Origin: Simmondsia chinensis
Lineage: Eukaryota; Streptophyta; Magnoliopsida; Caryophyllales; Simmondsiaceae
Length of the DNA stretch: 64,000 bases
Direction of reading: 5' to 3'
NCBI GenBank assembly: GCA_018398585.1
Contig: JAGTTD010000008.1
Location: 3,856,501-3,920,500 of the forward strand
The notes beneath the pieces were generated by a model, which saw nothing but the letters and a program-made list of their open reading frames with translations, was not told where the DNA came from and did not search any database. This document shows positions 12,777 through 27,300 of this stretch, one piece after another (position 1 is the first letter of the stretch; each line of letters starts with the position of its first letter). The translations under genes and the position numbers were made by a program.

Positions 12777-13117
12777 ATTTTAATTATAATTTTCTTTACC
12801 CATGTTAGCACTGCTGATGAAAAATGACGTCTTTATGCTTGAAAGAGACTTTTTTATTAATAAGACAAAAGTCTAGGAACCTTTTAATAATTTAAAAAGG
12901 TCAAAATTTTTTTTATTATTTTTAAAAAATACTAAAATATAAATAACCTAATAAATATAACTATTAATTCTTGTTAATCTCATACTAAATATGTCCTGTG
13001 TGTACATTTCGCTTTGCAACCTTGCCAATTGCTAAAGCCCAAGCTTAAACCCTTTCAAAACCCGGCCTCACTCAAAACTCCGTAATCAAACCTTCTCTCT
13101 CTCTCTCTTCTCTACTA
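12777..13117 (+). promoter_or_regulatory. Residual upstream region and 5' UTR of the CDC48B-like gene
   Basis: This is the only non-transposon sequence between the LTR and the start codon. It ends in a pyrimidine-rich (CT)n patch at about 13093-13116 directly before the ATG, typical of plant core promoters and 5' UTRs. 12900-12990 is AT-rich. I do not see a clear TATA box at a confident distance. Confidence 0.5.
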
Positions 13118-15337
13118 ATGGCGTCTGCCGCCACGGAGAGTAGTGCATGTACAAGCAATAACGGAGCTCGAGATAGCAGTGAAAATGGCGGAGAAGAGTG
13201 GAGAGCGGAGGACGCCATAGCCGGCAACGCAGCGGCGCTCCAAGCTCTCAGGGAACTCATCGCTTTCCCTCTCCTTTACTCGCTTGAAGCTCAAGCACTT
13301 GGTCTCAAGGTATCCCTCTTTTTCTTTACGTTTCTCTCTCTCTCCCTCTCTCTATTTGTCAAAGGAATTAACTATTCTACAAGTTTATGGTAACAGATGA
13401 AATTTTAGTATTGATTTTATAATCTGACATTTTGGGGGTCCCAAGTGAACAATTGAAATGAAGCCCTTTATGTACAATAAATTATAAAAGTTTAACCATA
13501 AAACTTGTTGATATTAACAATTGATACTTTAAAAATAACAATCCCAAGAAATTGGGGGTCTCAAGCTGTTGATTGGGTTGCTTGGGTTACTTGTCTGTCC
13601 TCGCCCTCCACACAAATGTCAATTGGGTTTGAAGCATGGATAATGGCACAATCACTCCTACCTTATGCTTGAAATATATTTAATACTTGTGCTTGAAGTA
13701 TATTAATATTTGTCAAGAACCAACTATTCCAAAAGTTCATCTCACGGGTCAAGGCCAGAATTGATTTTACACTCTTACATGCCCTCTTATGCAAATGGCG
13801 ATAGGGATTGAAGCATGGATAGCTTAAGCCAAACTCAAGGTAATTATATTAATATTGAAAGTGAGGGCTATCGGAATTCATGGTACAACAAGACTGCGAA
13901 GTTGACGAGAATGTCAACAATCGCATTAAAGTACTATGGTGTAAATGAAGGATGGCCTCTACGGTACTTTGCGACAAAAAGTTCCCGTTAAAGTTAAAGG
14001 AAAAATACTATAAGATCGTAGTGAGACCAGCTATGTCATATGGTGTGAAGTGCTGGCCAATGAAACGACATTATACGTAGAAGTTGAAGGCGGCGGAGAT
14101 GAGGATGTTAAGGTGGATGTGTGGACACACAAAGAAGGAGAGGATCATAAATGACGTCATAAGAGGCAAATTGGACGTGGCACCGATCGAGAATAAATTG
14201 AGGGAGCAATGGTTACGGTGGTTTGGGCATGTTAGGGGGAGACCGACCACTGCCCTTATCAGGAGATGCGAACAATTCCATACCATGCTCGGAAGGAAAG
14301 GGAGAGGCAGGCCAAAGAAGAGATGGATGGAGACTATCCAATACGACTTCAACCACCTAAACCTACATGAGGAGATGGCCTTAGATAGGGATCAGTGGAG
14401 GGCTAGCATAGGGGTAGCCGATGTAGTGGTTTACAATAGATGAGCAAATTTTATTTAACACTAGTGCCCCTAGGCTCTTACGTCTGCCTTGGTGATTTAC
14501 TTGATTATGGTAGTGTGTTGCTTTAGTGCGTATTGTGTATTGGCTTTTAGTGTTTTGTTATGCTTGTGTTGAGCCGTTGCTTTTATGTTTTATGTTCTTT
14601 TGCTCTTATGCCTAGATGCTTCTATGCCATTATGCTTTTGCTTTTATGATGTATGTGATCATGCTTCTTAGGTTAGGGGTCCCCAGAAACAGCCTCCCCG
14701 TAGGGTAGCACCCTGAAGGGGTAAGGTTGCGTACATCCCACCCCTCCAGACCCTGCATATGCAGGAGCCTTTAAGGCACTGGGCTGTTGTTATTGTTGTT
14801 GTTGTTGTTGTTGCAAGGGGCTATTGGAATTCGAATTTGTGACTTTTTTGGACAACAAGTGTTTGGTACCATATCAAAGAACCAACTTCCCCAAAAGGTT
14901 AAGCTAATGAGTAAAGTTTCAAGAATGATTTTATACTCTAACATGCCCCTCATGCAAATGCCTGTTAGGCTTGAAGCATAGATACTATTCGGTCAATTTC
15001 TTGTTGGTAATCTAATTTGAGATCGATTAAATATTTTGCTCTTTCAATTTTGCAGTGGCCTCGAGGTTTGTTGCTGTATGGTCCTCCAGGCACTGGCAAG
15101 GTAAGTTATTTTTCATAGGATCTAACCAAACTCGTGGTTCAATTTATCAAAAGTGTCCAGCCTTCTATTCTACTTGTACACTTGGAGCAATAGAAATAAT
15201 GAAAATGGAAATTTTAATGAACTGAACGAGCCCAAAAGTTTGTTGTTTATTCTAGAAATTAGCAATTGAATAGTACAACAACAACAACAACAACAACCGA
15301 CCTAGTTCCTCAAGGGCTCCAGCATATGCTTGGTCGC

Positions 15338-15375
<38 letters not shown>

Positions 15376-18300
15376 ACATGCAGCCTTACCCCTTAAAGGT
15401 GTTACCCTAAAGGGATGATGTGTCCGTGAACCCCCAACTTGAGGAGCATAAAGCATATAAGTATAAAGCATAAAAGGATAAGAGCATCAAAGCAAAAGAG
15501 CATTAAAAACAATGGCACATAGCAAGCATAAAGAAAGCATGAAGCAGCAATAGGCAATAAAACAGCTCCCAGACGTATCAAGTAAACCAAACAGGTAGAC
15601 ATATAAGCTTAGGGGCACGAGTGCTAGTCAAAATATGCTCCTCTATTGTATGCTGAACATTGACTACCCCTATACTAGCCCTCCATTGAGCTCTATCTAA
15701 GGCCATATCCTCCGATAGGTTTGGGTAGGTGAGGTTGTATTGGATCGTCTCCATCCATCTCTTCTTTGGCTTGCCTCTCCCTCTCCTCCTGAGCGTAGCA
15801 TGGAGTTATTCACATCTTCTGATAGGGGCAATAGTTGGTCGCCTCCTAACATGCCCAAACCACTACAAACGTTGCTCCCTCAATTTATCTTCGATCGAGG
15901 CCATGCCCAATTTGCCTCTTATTACATCATTCCTGATTCTATCCTTCCTTGTGTGTCGACACATCCAGCGCGACATCCTCATCGCCGCCACCTTCAGCTT
16001 CTGTGTATGATGCTGTTTCATTGACCAACACTTCGCACCGTGTCATATAGCTGGTCTCACTACCGTCTTATAGTATTTTCCATTTAACTTTGACTTGAAC
16101 TTTCTATCTTTAAGTATCGCAGAGGCCATCCTCTATTTATGCTAGCCTATTTTAATACGGTTGTTGACATCCTCGCCAACTTCGCCATCCGGTTGTACCA
16201 TGGAACCCAAATATCTGAAACACTCCTTCTTCGGCATGGACTCTGATCCAATCTTGACGTCTTCTATGGTAGGCTTGGTGGAGGCATTAAACTTGAGTTC
16301 CATATACTCGGTCTTGGATCTACTGAGTCGTGAGCCTTTTTATTCCAAGGCCCTCCTCTAAAGTTCCAGCTTCTCATTTACCCCTTCTCGAGACTCCCCT
16401 ACCAGAACTATGTTATCTGCGAAAAGCATGCACTAAGGCATACCCCCTTGGATGTGCTTAGTGAGCTCATCCATAACCAGAATGAACAAAAAAGGACTCA
16501 AGGCAGATCCTTGGTGTGCCCCCATTGTAATGGGGAAAGCGTCTGTCTCCCCTTGAGCTGTATGCACATTAGTTTGTGCGTCCTTATGCATGTCTCTAAT
16601 GACTCGGATATAAGGTGTGGGGGTGCCTTTACTCTTCAGAACCCTCCGTAGCACCTCTCTTGGCACCCTATCATATGCCTTCTCCAAATTAACAAAAAAC
16701 TATGTGGAGATCCTTTTGTCTATCCCTGTAGTGCTATATCGTTCGCTTCAAGAGATGGGTTACTTCTATTGCCAGCCTACTAGGCATAAATCCGAATTGG
16801 TTCTCGGACACCTTTGTTTGTGGCCGTAACCTTCTCTCTGACCCACTCTCACAGCTTCAGACTGTGGCACATTAGTTTGATGCCGTGATAGTTGGTGCAA
16901 GTCTAGATGTCGCCTTTGTTCTTGTAGATCGGGATTAATGTGCTCTTCCTCCATTTGTCAATTATCTTCTTCCGTAAAAGGATTTGGTTACATAGTTTAG
17001 TCAACCAACCGATGCCCTTCTCTCTATAACATTTCCATGCCTCTATAGTATTCCATCTGGGCCAATTGCTTTACCTCTACCCATATGTTTCAGGGCTTCC
17101 TTGACTTCCTTAGGTCTAATTCGCCTACAGTAACAATAGTTATGGTGCTCCTCAGTTGCTTGGTGATCACCAAGGGATATATCTGTATCCCCTTGTTTGT
17201 TGAACAGACCGTGGAAGTAGGCTTTCCACCTAACTTTGATTTGTTGCTCGTCCACGAGCACCTGCCCATTCTCCCCTTTTATGCACTTTACTCGATCCAA
17301 GTCCATAGTTTTCCTTTCTCTTGCTTTAGCGATTTTATATAGGTCCCTAGCTATCTCCTCGGTATCCAGCCTTTTGTAGAAATTCTCTTGCTTTAGCAGT
17401 TGAATAGTCTATTTCCCAATTGAAAAGAACTGCTTTCTTTGAAATACTTTTATAGAAGCACTTTTGTAGAAAGTGTTGTATCAAAGAATCAGTTTGTGTT
17501 CAGCCCAATGAGTTAGAAGCGCTTATGGTATTATTATAAGTATTTGGCTTGAGTTTAAGAAAGTGCCTTTTGTTCTGTCAATTATGAAAAAGGACATTGA
17601 TAGAAGTGTTTTTGTAGTTAATATCATTCAACTATATAATCAATTTTAAATAATTTTTTTTAAAATTTGGTGATCATTAATCAAACCAAAATTAAACCAA
17701 CATCACATTGAAATTTTACAAAAATTTAAAAATAGAACAAAAATCTCCCAAAAGTCAAAAGAAACCAGACATTTGCACAAAAATCACAAGCAATCATCTG
17801 AAAGGAAAAAATAATACCAAGATCACATCAAAATCACACCAAAATCATACCATAATTGAAAAAATGAACCAAAATCACACAAAAATCATATAAAAAATTG
17901 AAAATATTGCACCAATATAAAAAAATTTTGAAAAGAAGAAGGTGAATGGTAGATGGTAAATGCCGAGGGTCAACGTTGTGGGTTGATGGACGTTGCTCGA
18001 CCATTGACGGTCAACTGTTGGTTGTTGCAGAGAATGTGAGGGTAGATGGGCAAGGTGTGAAATCACGATGAGGTAGTTGTGTACTACATGGCAGGTGGTA
18101 GACTGGCTGGTCGGCGGTTTGGCACTAGTTGACAATGTGGCGGTGGTCGACACGTGGTGGTGGTTCAAGAGGAGTGATGGATTTCCTAGGGTTAGGTTTT
18201 TTAGGGATGCATTGAAGGAATAGGGCTAATTTTGTCTTAGAAATTGTTAATTTTTGCTTCTACTTTTGCTTGAAAGGAAGCACCAAATTTCAACTTCAAC

Positions 18301-21300
18301 TTAAAACTTAATAAGTAGAAGATCAACTTCTACTTTCGATAAAAAACACTCACTTTGCCCAACACCGTTGAAATTTCATAGAAGGGACGGAAAAAAACAC
18401 TTTTTTTCCTTAGAAAAGCACAGCCAAACATGCCCTGACTATTCTATTTGTCAAATGCAAAACATAAATAGAATGTGAACGGGAGTTTCTATTTTGAGGA
18501 ACAGTGAATGATTATGAAGCATAGTGGGATGTTTGGTCGATGGGGAATTGATATGATTGTGGATAAATGATGGAATTGCTCTCTGATTAAATGCTGGTGG
18601 TTCCGTATTTAATGGTAGGTTGAACCATTTACTTGGCTTTTACGCAAAAGATTGCTGTCTAGTAGCATCTCATTACAAGCTGTGAATTGTTGGGCTTTGG
18701 GGCTGCTATAGTCCCACATCACTTAGGAATGCTAGTGTAGCCCGTCTTATGTGATGGACATTTCTCTCCAAGCAAATTGGTTTTCCTGGTGGAATTAGGC
18801 CTACTATCTTTTGTCCTTTCATATGGTATTAAATTTTGGCCTAGTTTATGATGTTTGAGAATCCATAACCTGTATTTTAGCAGTTTCAAACGATTATGCT
18901 GTGTTTGAGGGGGTGTGCTGGAATTACGTATCGCGTCAGAGTGCTAACATGGTCCAACTTATGTGATGTGAACTTTCGTCTCCTAGCTTGCTGTGTTTCT
19001 AGGTGGAATTAGGTCTAATATCCTATGATATAGGTATCTCGATGTCAATTTCTGCAGTATCTTCAAGAATTTTACCAACAAGAACCCTGAGCGGATGGGT
19101 GAAAGCTGAGTTCCACAAATAAGCGTTCAAGTCTTTTTGCTTTCCCTCTTATTTTGGTTTCCTTACATTGATGATACAAGGTACCAAAACTGTTATTTGA
19201 CCTTTGAAAGTTGAGACTGACATACATTTTCCTTTTGCAATGCCAGACGAGCTTGGTACGTGCTGTGGTTCGTGAATATGATGCAAAATTTACTGTTATT
19301 AGGTTTGTTGTCTTTTCTTGGAGCTTGTTATTGGTCTTGCCATCTTATTTACTAATATTCTGAGGAGGATGGGATTGAGCTCTTGCTTTGTAATAGTGAT
19401 ATTCTTATTTGTTTCATTTGAATTAGTGCTTTCATTTGTGTTGCAGTCCACATTCTGTTCTCAGGTCACATGTTGGAGAAAGTGAGAAGGTTCTGCGTGA
19501 GGCCTTTGCACAGGCGTCATCTCATGCGACGTTAGGGAAGCCTTCGGTTATCTTTATAGATGAGATTGATGCACTCTGTCCTCGCCGTGATTCTAGGTAG
19601 GTCAAATCTCTGCCTTGCTAGCATGCATGTTATTATTCCGAAAACTTGATTCCATAATCTATGAGATTACAATTTGCAGCATAATTTACGTCTACCAATG
19701 GTAATTTGAAATTTGAATGGTGGATGACGAAATTGCCTTACTCTTGTTTGCTTTCTTGTACTTATTTGGGCTTCATGGAGTCGATTGAAATATCAAATAA
19801 ATTGCTGGAGATGAAAATAACATATGGGTTGAGAAATAAGCAAACTTAGGTTTGTTTGACATATCATGAAACTAGTATTCCAATAACAACAAACCCAGTG
19901 CCTAAAATGTTCCCCTATAGGATGAAATGTACGCAGCCTTACCCCTACAGGACGCTGTCCTGAAGAGAGACTGTTTCTGGGGTACCCTAGTACTAAAAAG
20001 CAAAAAAAGAAAAAAAATCCAACCCTTACGCTCAATATTAATATAAATTTCAAAAGAAAGTATTGAGATGCGGCTATGCCCTATTCATCTTCAAGCCCAA
20101 CATGATTCACATGAGGGGTAAACCGTTCATGGTATTAACTAAATAAAGCGTATAGTGAAACCGCAGCGAAAAATTATTGAAAATTGGAAAAATACTGCGA
20201 AATTTTTTTTAAAAAAAAGGATAATCGTGGAGAATTGAGAAAAACAACAGTAAGTTAACTTGAAGAAAAATTATAAAGATGAACCCACAATATGAAAAGC
20301 GCAGAAGAAGAATACAGAAAAAAAAAAAACACGAACATAATTAAAGGCTAAACCCGCAGCGCCGAATTGACGTGAAATGCCTAAACACAACAATCAAATT
20401 ATACCCAAAAGAAAGAACGATTAAAGTACCGAAAATACCGTGCCGTGGAAGAAACCACTGTCCTAAAAGACGAGTTCGCCGCTGCTCAACGGCGGTCGTC
20501 CTCCAGGATTAACATGATTTGACTCTTAACATGCACTCGTTACAAGCCGAGTAGGAGAGCCAAAGAACCTTGCCCAATTGTCTGTAGAGATGAACAAAGG
20601 GAGATGAAGAGAGAAGAAGCAGAATTGTGTTGTTTTATATATATATATATATATTTTGATGATGAAAAGCAGATATGGGGCCTTGTATTTATAGCACCAT
20701 TTATCAGCAACTGAAAACCTAAAGTATGGCACATATATCTCAACAGCTGCTGAAAGTGGAAGCACTGGCAGTTTCCAATGGTTGCCACATATTTCTCAAG
20801 AGCAGCTAAAATCCCATAAAAGTTTGAACGGGTCTACGGTCTCGTGGATTTGACTATTGAGCGAGTCAAATATTATTTTGAATATTTTTTTTTAATGGGG
20901 GATTAGGTTAAGCTTGTATCATTTTTCCAACAATCCCCCACAAAGGATACAAGCGGAAGAGGAAGATAGGAATAGATTGGGCAAAGGGAGTTTAGTTTTC
21001 AGTGCCGATGTCTCATGACTTGAATCGTCACCTAGTGTAACCCAAGTTTAAGACCTAACATCTTGCAAGGTGACTTTCGTCTTGAACCTCACAAGGGGTT
21101 GTATCGTCTTTCACTTGGACATATACCAAACTCCAGATCTTGGCAACTCCTGCGATTTGGCGCGTTTTATCGGCCATGCGCTCGTCCTGGATATTAATAG
21201 GCGCTCTAGAAGGTAAGTCTTAAACCTTCATAGGGAGCGGCTACACTCCTACACCTACATAGGTGGATCCCATCAAGTGTGTGTAACCGCACACCACCAA

Positions 21301-24300
21301 ACATATGGATATGGATCCATTAAGAGCTAAAGCTCAACCTTACCTCTAGGTAACATATAGACAGTGTCCATCAAGTGCAAGTTTTGCTTACACCACCAAA
21401 CATATGGCTATGGACCCATCTCAGCACTGTCACACCATAAGGAGGGACAAAAAAAAAAAAAAAAAAAAAACACAGTTCATTCCTTGAATTAAACTATGAC
21501 TTTTCACATTGAACCTGTAAACAAAAACAGGTTGGATACATCTCAATTTATTCATGTACAGACTTTAATCCCAATCCCCTCGATGTTTCTACAATCATTT
21601 TATGACAAAGGCCTTTTGTCAACGGATCCGCAAGATTCTTTTCAGACTTGATATAGTCCAGTGATATCACTCCACTTTTTAGAAGATCCTTCACGATCTT
21701 ATGCTTGAGACGAATATGTCTTCTCTTGCCATTGTAAACTTTGTTCTTTGCTATAGCAATTGTAGCTCGACTATCACAGTGAAGTGATACTGATGGAGCT
21801 GGAAGAGCCCCCCCCCCCCCCCCCCCCCCAAAAAAAAACAAATGGCACGTCTCCCAATAAACTTCTTAGCCACTTGGCTTGATGACTTGCCAACTCAAGG
21901 GCAATGAACTCAGATTCCATAGTAGACCTTGTAGTACAAGATTGCTTAGACGATTTCTAGGATATAGCACCTCCAGCTAGTGTGAACACATATCCACTAG
22001 TGGAATTAATTTCATCATTATCAGACACCCAATTGGTGTTACAATATCCTTCTAAAACAGCGGGAAACTTTCTATAGTGAAGTCTCCAATCCATAGTTCC
22101 TTTCAAATATTTAAGCAATCTTTTTAATGCGTTCCAATGCTCTTGGTTAGGATTATGTGTGTATCTACTGAGTCTACTCACAGCATATGCAATATCAGGT
22201 CTAGTACAGTTCATCAAAAACATAACACTGCCAATTATTTTAGCATACTCAGTTTGGCACATAGCAACACCTTTATGTTTCATTAGATGTACACTGGGAT
22301 CATAGGGTGTTCTTACAGCATCAACATTAAACATGTCAAACTTTCTAAGTATCTTCTCAACATTAGGGGTGTTCAAATACCGGTCCAGACCGAAAAACCG
22401 GACCGATTAAATATCGGTCCGGTCCTCGGTCCATAAAGTGACGGTATTTCGGGTTTCGGTCCGGTCCGGTCCGGTCCCGAAAAAACCGGGACTGGACCGA
22501 AACCCGATATAAGTTATAATATTTATTAATATTAATATTAAAAAAAAAAGGTTATAATAATATTAACATTTAAATTAAACCCCCATTTTCTCTCTCCTCC
22601 TCACCTTCCCTTCCTCACTCACCCGCACCGCACACCTTTCCCTTCCCCTTAACCCTAACTCTTCACTGCAACCGACCACCACCAGCCACCACACCACGCC
22701 ACCGACCGACTACCGCCGTCCACGCCACCGACCGACAGCTCATTTTCTTTTAGGGTAAATCCCTAATTTTTGTTTAATTTCTTATTCTTCTAGTATATTA
22801 TTGAGTTATTTGGATAATTATTTTGATTTGCATTTTGTTTATTTTAAGCTTGGTTGGTTTTGTTTTGCTTTGTTTAATTTTTAATTTTTGTTCAAAAAAG
22901 TTTTACTTGTTTATCTAAGTATACCCATTTGAATTTTAGTCCCTCAACTTTTCTTTGTTTATAGTGGTGCCTAATATTTTATTTTAAGACAAAATTGGTT
23001 CCTCTCAATTTTTCTTGATAACACTTAAGAGTAAAAAAATAGAAAATGCTAATCGGTCCGGTCCGGTCCGGTCTTCGGTCTCTAAACTTGGCAAATTTCG
23101 GTCTTCGGTCCGGTCCGGTCCGATGAACACCCCTACTCAACATAGTGAGACTGATTTAGGCTTATGCCTTCGGGAGTTCTCACAATTTTAACTCCTAGAA
23201 TCTTGTCTGCCTCACCCATATCTTTCATATCAAATTTAGAGCATAGAAAATTTTTCGTTTCATTAACGACATTCAAGTTTGTGCCAAATATCAACATATC
23301 ATCAACGTGTAGACAGACTATCACACAACCATTTGAATTAGTCTTTAGATACACACAAGAGTCTCCATTATTTACACGAAAATTGTTTGCTGCTAGTATG
23401 CAATTAAATTTCTTATGCCACTATTTAGGTGCCTGGTTGAGACCATATAGAGATTTTATAAGTTTATAAACTTTCTTTTCATTACCAGGGACAATGAAGC
23501 CCTTAGGTTGTTCCATATAAATCTCTTCGTCTAGGTCACCATTTAGAAAAGCAGTTTTAACATTCATTTGATGTATTACCAAATCATGAATAGACGCAAG
23601 AGCAATCAAGGTTCTAATTGTGATTATTTTAGCGACGGGTGAATAAGTATCGAAATAATCTAACCCCCTTTTCTGAGTGTAACCCTTAGCCACTAACCTT
23701 GTCTTGAACTTATCTATTGTCCCATCAGCCTTCATTTTCCTTCTAAAGACCCACTTACAACCTATTGGTTTACAACCTCTAGGAAGGTCTACCAATTCCC
23801 ATGTGTGATTGCTTAGAATTGATTCTAGTTCGCTATTAATAGCCTCTTCCAAAAGGAAGAGTCAACCGATTCAATAGCCTTATCGTAGGTTTTAGGGTCT
23901 TCTGCTAACATATAGACACTTACTATTTCCTCATTTATGAAGTTATTTTCTGTTAGAAAAGTAGTAACATAATCGGGCCCAAAGTTGGTTTCTTTTCCAG
24001 CTCTTTTACTCCTTCTAATTTCAGGAATGTCTATATCGTTGATATGATCATGGTTAACAGTCATAGTATGCAAAGGCAAACTAGATGGTTGTGCATTATT
24101 AGATTTCAAGGGGAATATATGTTCAAAGAATTCAGCATCTCTAGATTCAACAATGCTACCGCATGCATATGAATTGTTAGATCCCTTGATAAACAAACGA
24201 TAAGCTGCACTATGATAAGCATACCTAATAAAAATAGAATCAACGGTCTTAGGTCCAATTTTACTTCGTTTAAAGTCAGGTAATCCAACCTTGGCTAAGC

Positions 24301-27300
24301 ACCCCCACACTTTTAAGTATTTTAGATTAGGTGCATGACCTTTTCACATTTCGTATGGGGTTTTATCTAGCCTTTTATGAGGAACTTTATTTAGCACATG
24401 ACAAGCAGATAAAATCGCCTCCCCCCACATGTTATCAGGTAGTCCAGAGCTAATTAACATTGCATTCATCATGTTCTTTAAAGTTCTATTTTTTCCTTTC
24501 AATGGTGCCGTTAGATTGTGGACAGTAAGGAGGGCTTCGCTCATGTATTATCCCATTTTCCTCACAAAATTTTTCCAGAGAAGTTGGATCATATTCTCCT
24601 CCTTTGTCGGACCTAACTCTTTTTATTTTCCTTCCTTGTTGATTTTTTACTTCAGCTTTGTAATTCAAAAACATTTTTTCGGCTTCATCTTTAGTACTTA
24701 GGAGATATACAATTGAGTATTTAAAGTGATCATCTGCAAAGGTCATGTAGTATCTTTTTACTCCTCTACTCATTTGACTTTTAAAGTCTCCAAAGTCAGT
24801 GTGAATTAGTTCAAGAAGTTCAGATTGTCTCTCAATGGACTTAAAGGATTTTTTAGCATGTTTAGCTTCGACACATACTTCACACTTATTAAAGTTGGTA
24901 TTACTGAAATTAGGAATCATCTTCATCTTCTTAAGTCGTTTAACTGACTCGACATTTATGTGCCCTGAGCGAGCATGCCATAATTCAAGAGATTTAACAA
25001 TATAAGCAGAAGAAGTACCATCATTATTATTCATGCAAATGGCATCAAGGATAAAAAGACCACTGTTACAAAAACCCTTGCCTACAAATACTCTATTCCT
25101 AGTTAGGACTAGTTTATATGAATCAAATGATAATTTCAAACCAGCTTTAATCAAGTGACTACCCGAAATCAGATTCCTACACATTTCAGACACATGCAGC
25201 ACATTCGTTAAAATAAGAAATTTTCCAGAAGTGAGTTTTAAAGAGATCTTCCCTTTTCCGAGGATAGGTGCTGCTGTAGAATTGCCCATGAAGACTACCT
25301 CCCCATCGTTCAATTTCTGATATTCTTGGAACATGCTTCGATCTGTGCAGATATGCCGGGTAGCCCCAGTGTCCACGATCCATTCAGTCATATTATTTAC
25401 CAGGTTCACCTCTGAAACAACAGCTATAATATTCTCTGTTTCTACAAGATGAGCTTTATGCTTTGGATCCTTAGACCGGTTCCTTTTGATTCTGCAATCC
25501 TTGACCATATGTCCGCGTTTTTCACAATGATAGCAATCTCCGATAAATTTGCTGTTTGGCTTTTGAATTTTTCTACCAGGTTTGAAATTTGAATAATGCT
25601 TTTTTCCTTTATTCTTAAACTTGTCAGAAGCACTAGTCCTAGCCTCTACAATGTTAGCCTTGGAATGATCTGAATATGAATACCTCTTGTCTTTAAGTCT
25701 ATTTTCTTCTTCAATCTTCAAGTGGTTTACTAACTCTTCTAATGTCAGGTCTTTCTTTTTATGCATAAGTTGGTTTCTATATTCCTTCCAGGAAGGTGGA
25801 AGTTTTTCGATTAAAACATATGCTTGTGTAATTTCACGAATTTTAAGACTTTCTGACAATAGAGTAGTTACTATGTTTTCATATTCGTGGACTTGATCAA
25901 TTATAGGTTTATTGTCCACGAATTTGAAATCCAGCCACTTGCCTACTGCGTATTTTCTAGTCCCTGCATCGTCACCCCCATATTTTTTCTGCAGGGAATC
26001 CCATATTTCTTTTGACGAGTCTAATTTACATAAATGTCAAATAGCCCATCACTCATATAGTGTAACAAATTTCCCCTACAGGTCCGATCATCTATGGCGA
26101 ATTTTTCTTCATAAGCTTTTTTCTCATTTTCACCCTCAGGTTCCTTTTTTCCATAGAGTACATAATCTATACACACTTGTTGTAGAAAAAACAAAATTTT
26201 TTGAGACCTTTTATAATTTTTCCCGTCAAGTGGTTCAACTTTAGACATATCTAGAAGAGTTAGTTTGGTTGCCATGTTTAGATATAGCTATGTAAAAAAA
26301 TTCGTCTTTTAGATTGTTAACTAAATAAAGCATATAGTGAAACCGCAGCGAAAAATTACTGAAAATTGGAAAAATACTGCAAAATTTTTTTTAAAAAAGG
26401 GATAATCGTGAAGAATTGAGAAAAACAACAGTAAGTTAACTTGAAGAAAAATTGTAAAGATGAACCCACAATATGAAAAACGCAGAAGAAGAATACAGAA
26501 AAAAAAAAACGTGAACAGAATTAAAGGCTAAACACGCAGTGACGAATTGATGTGAAATACCTAAACACAGCAATCAAACTATACCCAAAAGAAAGAACAA
26601 TTAAAGGACCGAAAATACCGTGCCGTGGAATAAACCACTGTCCCAAAAGACGATTTCGCCGCTACTCGGGTGCAAACAACTGTAACGGCGGCCGTCCTCC
26701 AGGATTAACCCGATTTGACTCTTAACGTGCACTCGTTAAAAGCCGGATGGGAGAGCCAAGGAACCTTGCCCGATTGTCTATAGAGATGAACAAAGGGAGA
26801 TGAAGAGAGAAGAAGAAGAATTGTGTTGTTTTATATACGTATATATTTTTTGATGATGAAAAGCAGATATGGGGCCCTGTATTTATAGCACCATTTATTA
26901 GCAACTGAAAACCTAAAGTATGGCACATATATCTCAACAGCTGCTGAAAGTGGAAGCACTGGCAGTTTCCAACGGCTGCCACATATTTCTCAACAGCAGC
27001 TAAAATCCCATAAAAGTTTGAACGGGTCTACGGTCTCGTGTATTTGACTATTGAACGAGTCAAATATTATTTTGAATATTTTTTTTTAATGTGGGATCAG
27101 GTTAAGCTTGTATCATTTTTCCAACACATGGGCCTTTACCCATTAACTTAAGCTTTTAGGATATTTGGTGATATTCCAATTATTTAAAAATTTCTTCTCC
27201 TCTCTGATGGCCGAGGAGTACATCTCTCTTTTAAGAGTATTCCTGTGACTTGCGGAGCTGAAGAGTTGTTTTCTTTTTCTTCCTTTTCCTCTGTTGCTCA

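Larger units (their letters stand above)
20133..27126 (-). mobile_element. Complete Ty1/copia retrotransposon in intron 4, antisense to the host gene
   Basis: LTRs 26315-27126 (5', minus sense) and 20133-20932 (3'), with TSD CATGG at 20128-20132 and 27127-27131. The 7.0 kb element carries gag, protease, integrase, RT and RNase H in the copia order. The minus-strand polypurine tract GTGGGGGAT abuts the 3' LTR. The reading frames are broken by frameshifts and stops, and a 772-bp hAT element splits the RT-RNase H region. It shares LTRs and 3' untranslated sequence with the LARD-like element at 6746-12776. The primer-site position reads ATCTAAAAGACGA, not the usual TGGTATCAGAGC. It occupies most of intron 4 without disturbing the flanking exons. 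Confidence 0.95.

Noticed and set aside
14771..14981. Poly-Leu and poly-Asn frames
   Set aside because: They are translations of the (TTG)n tail of the RTE LINE.
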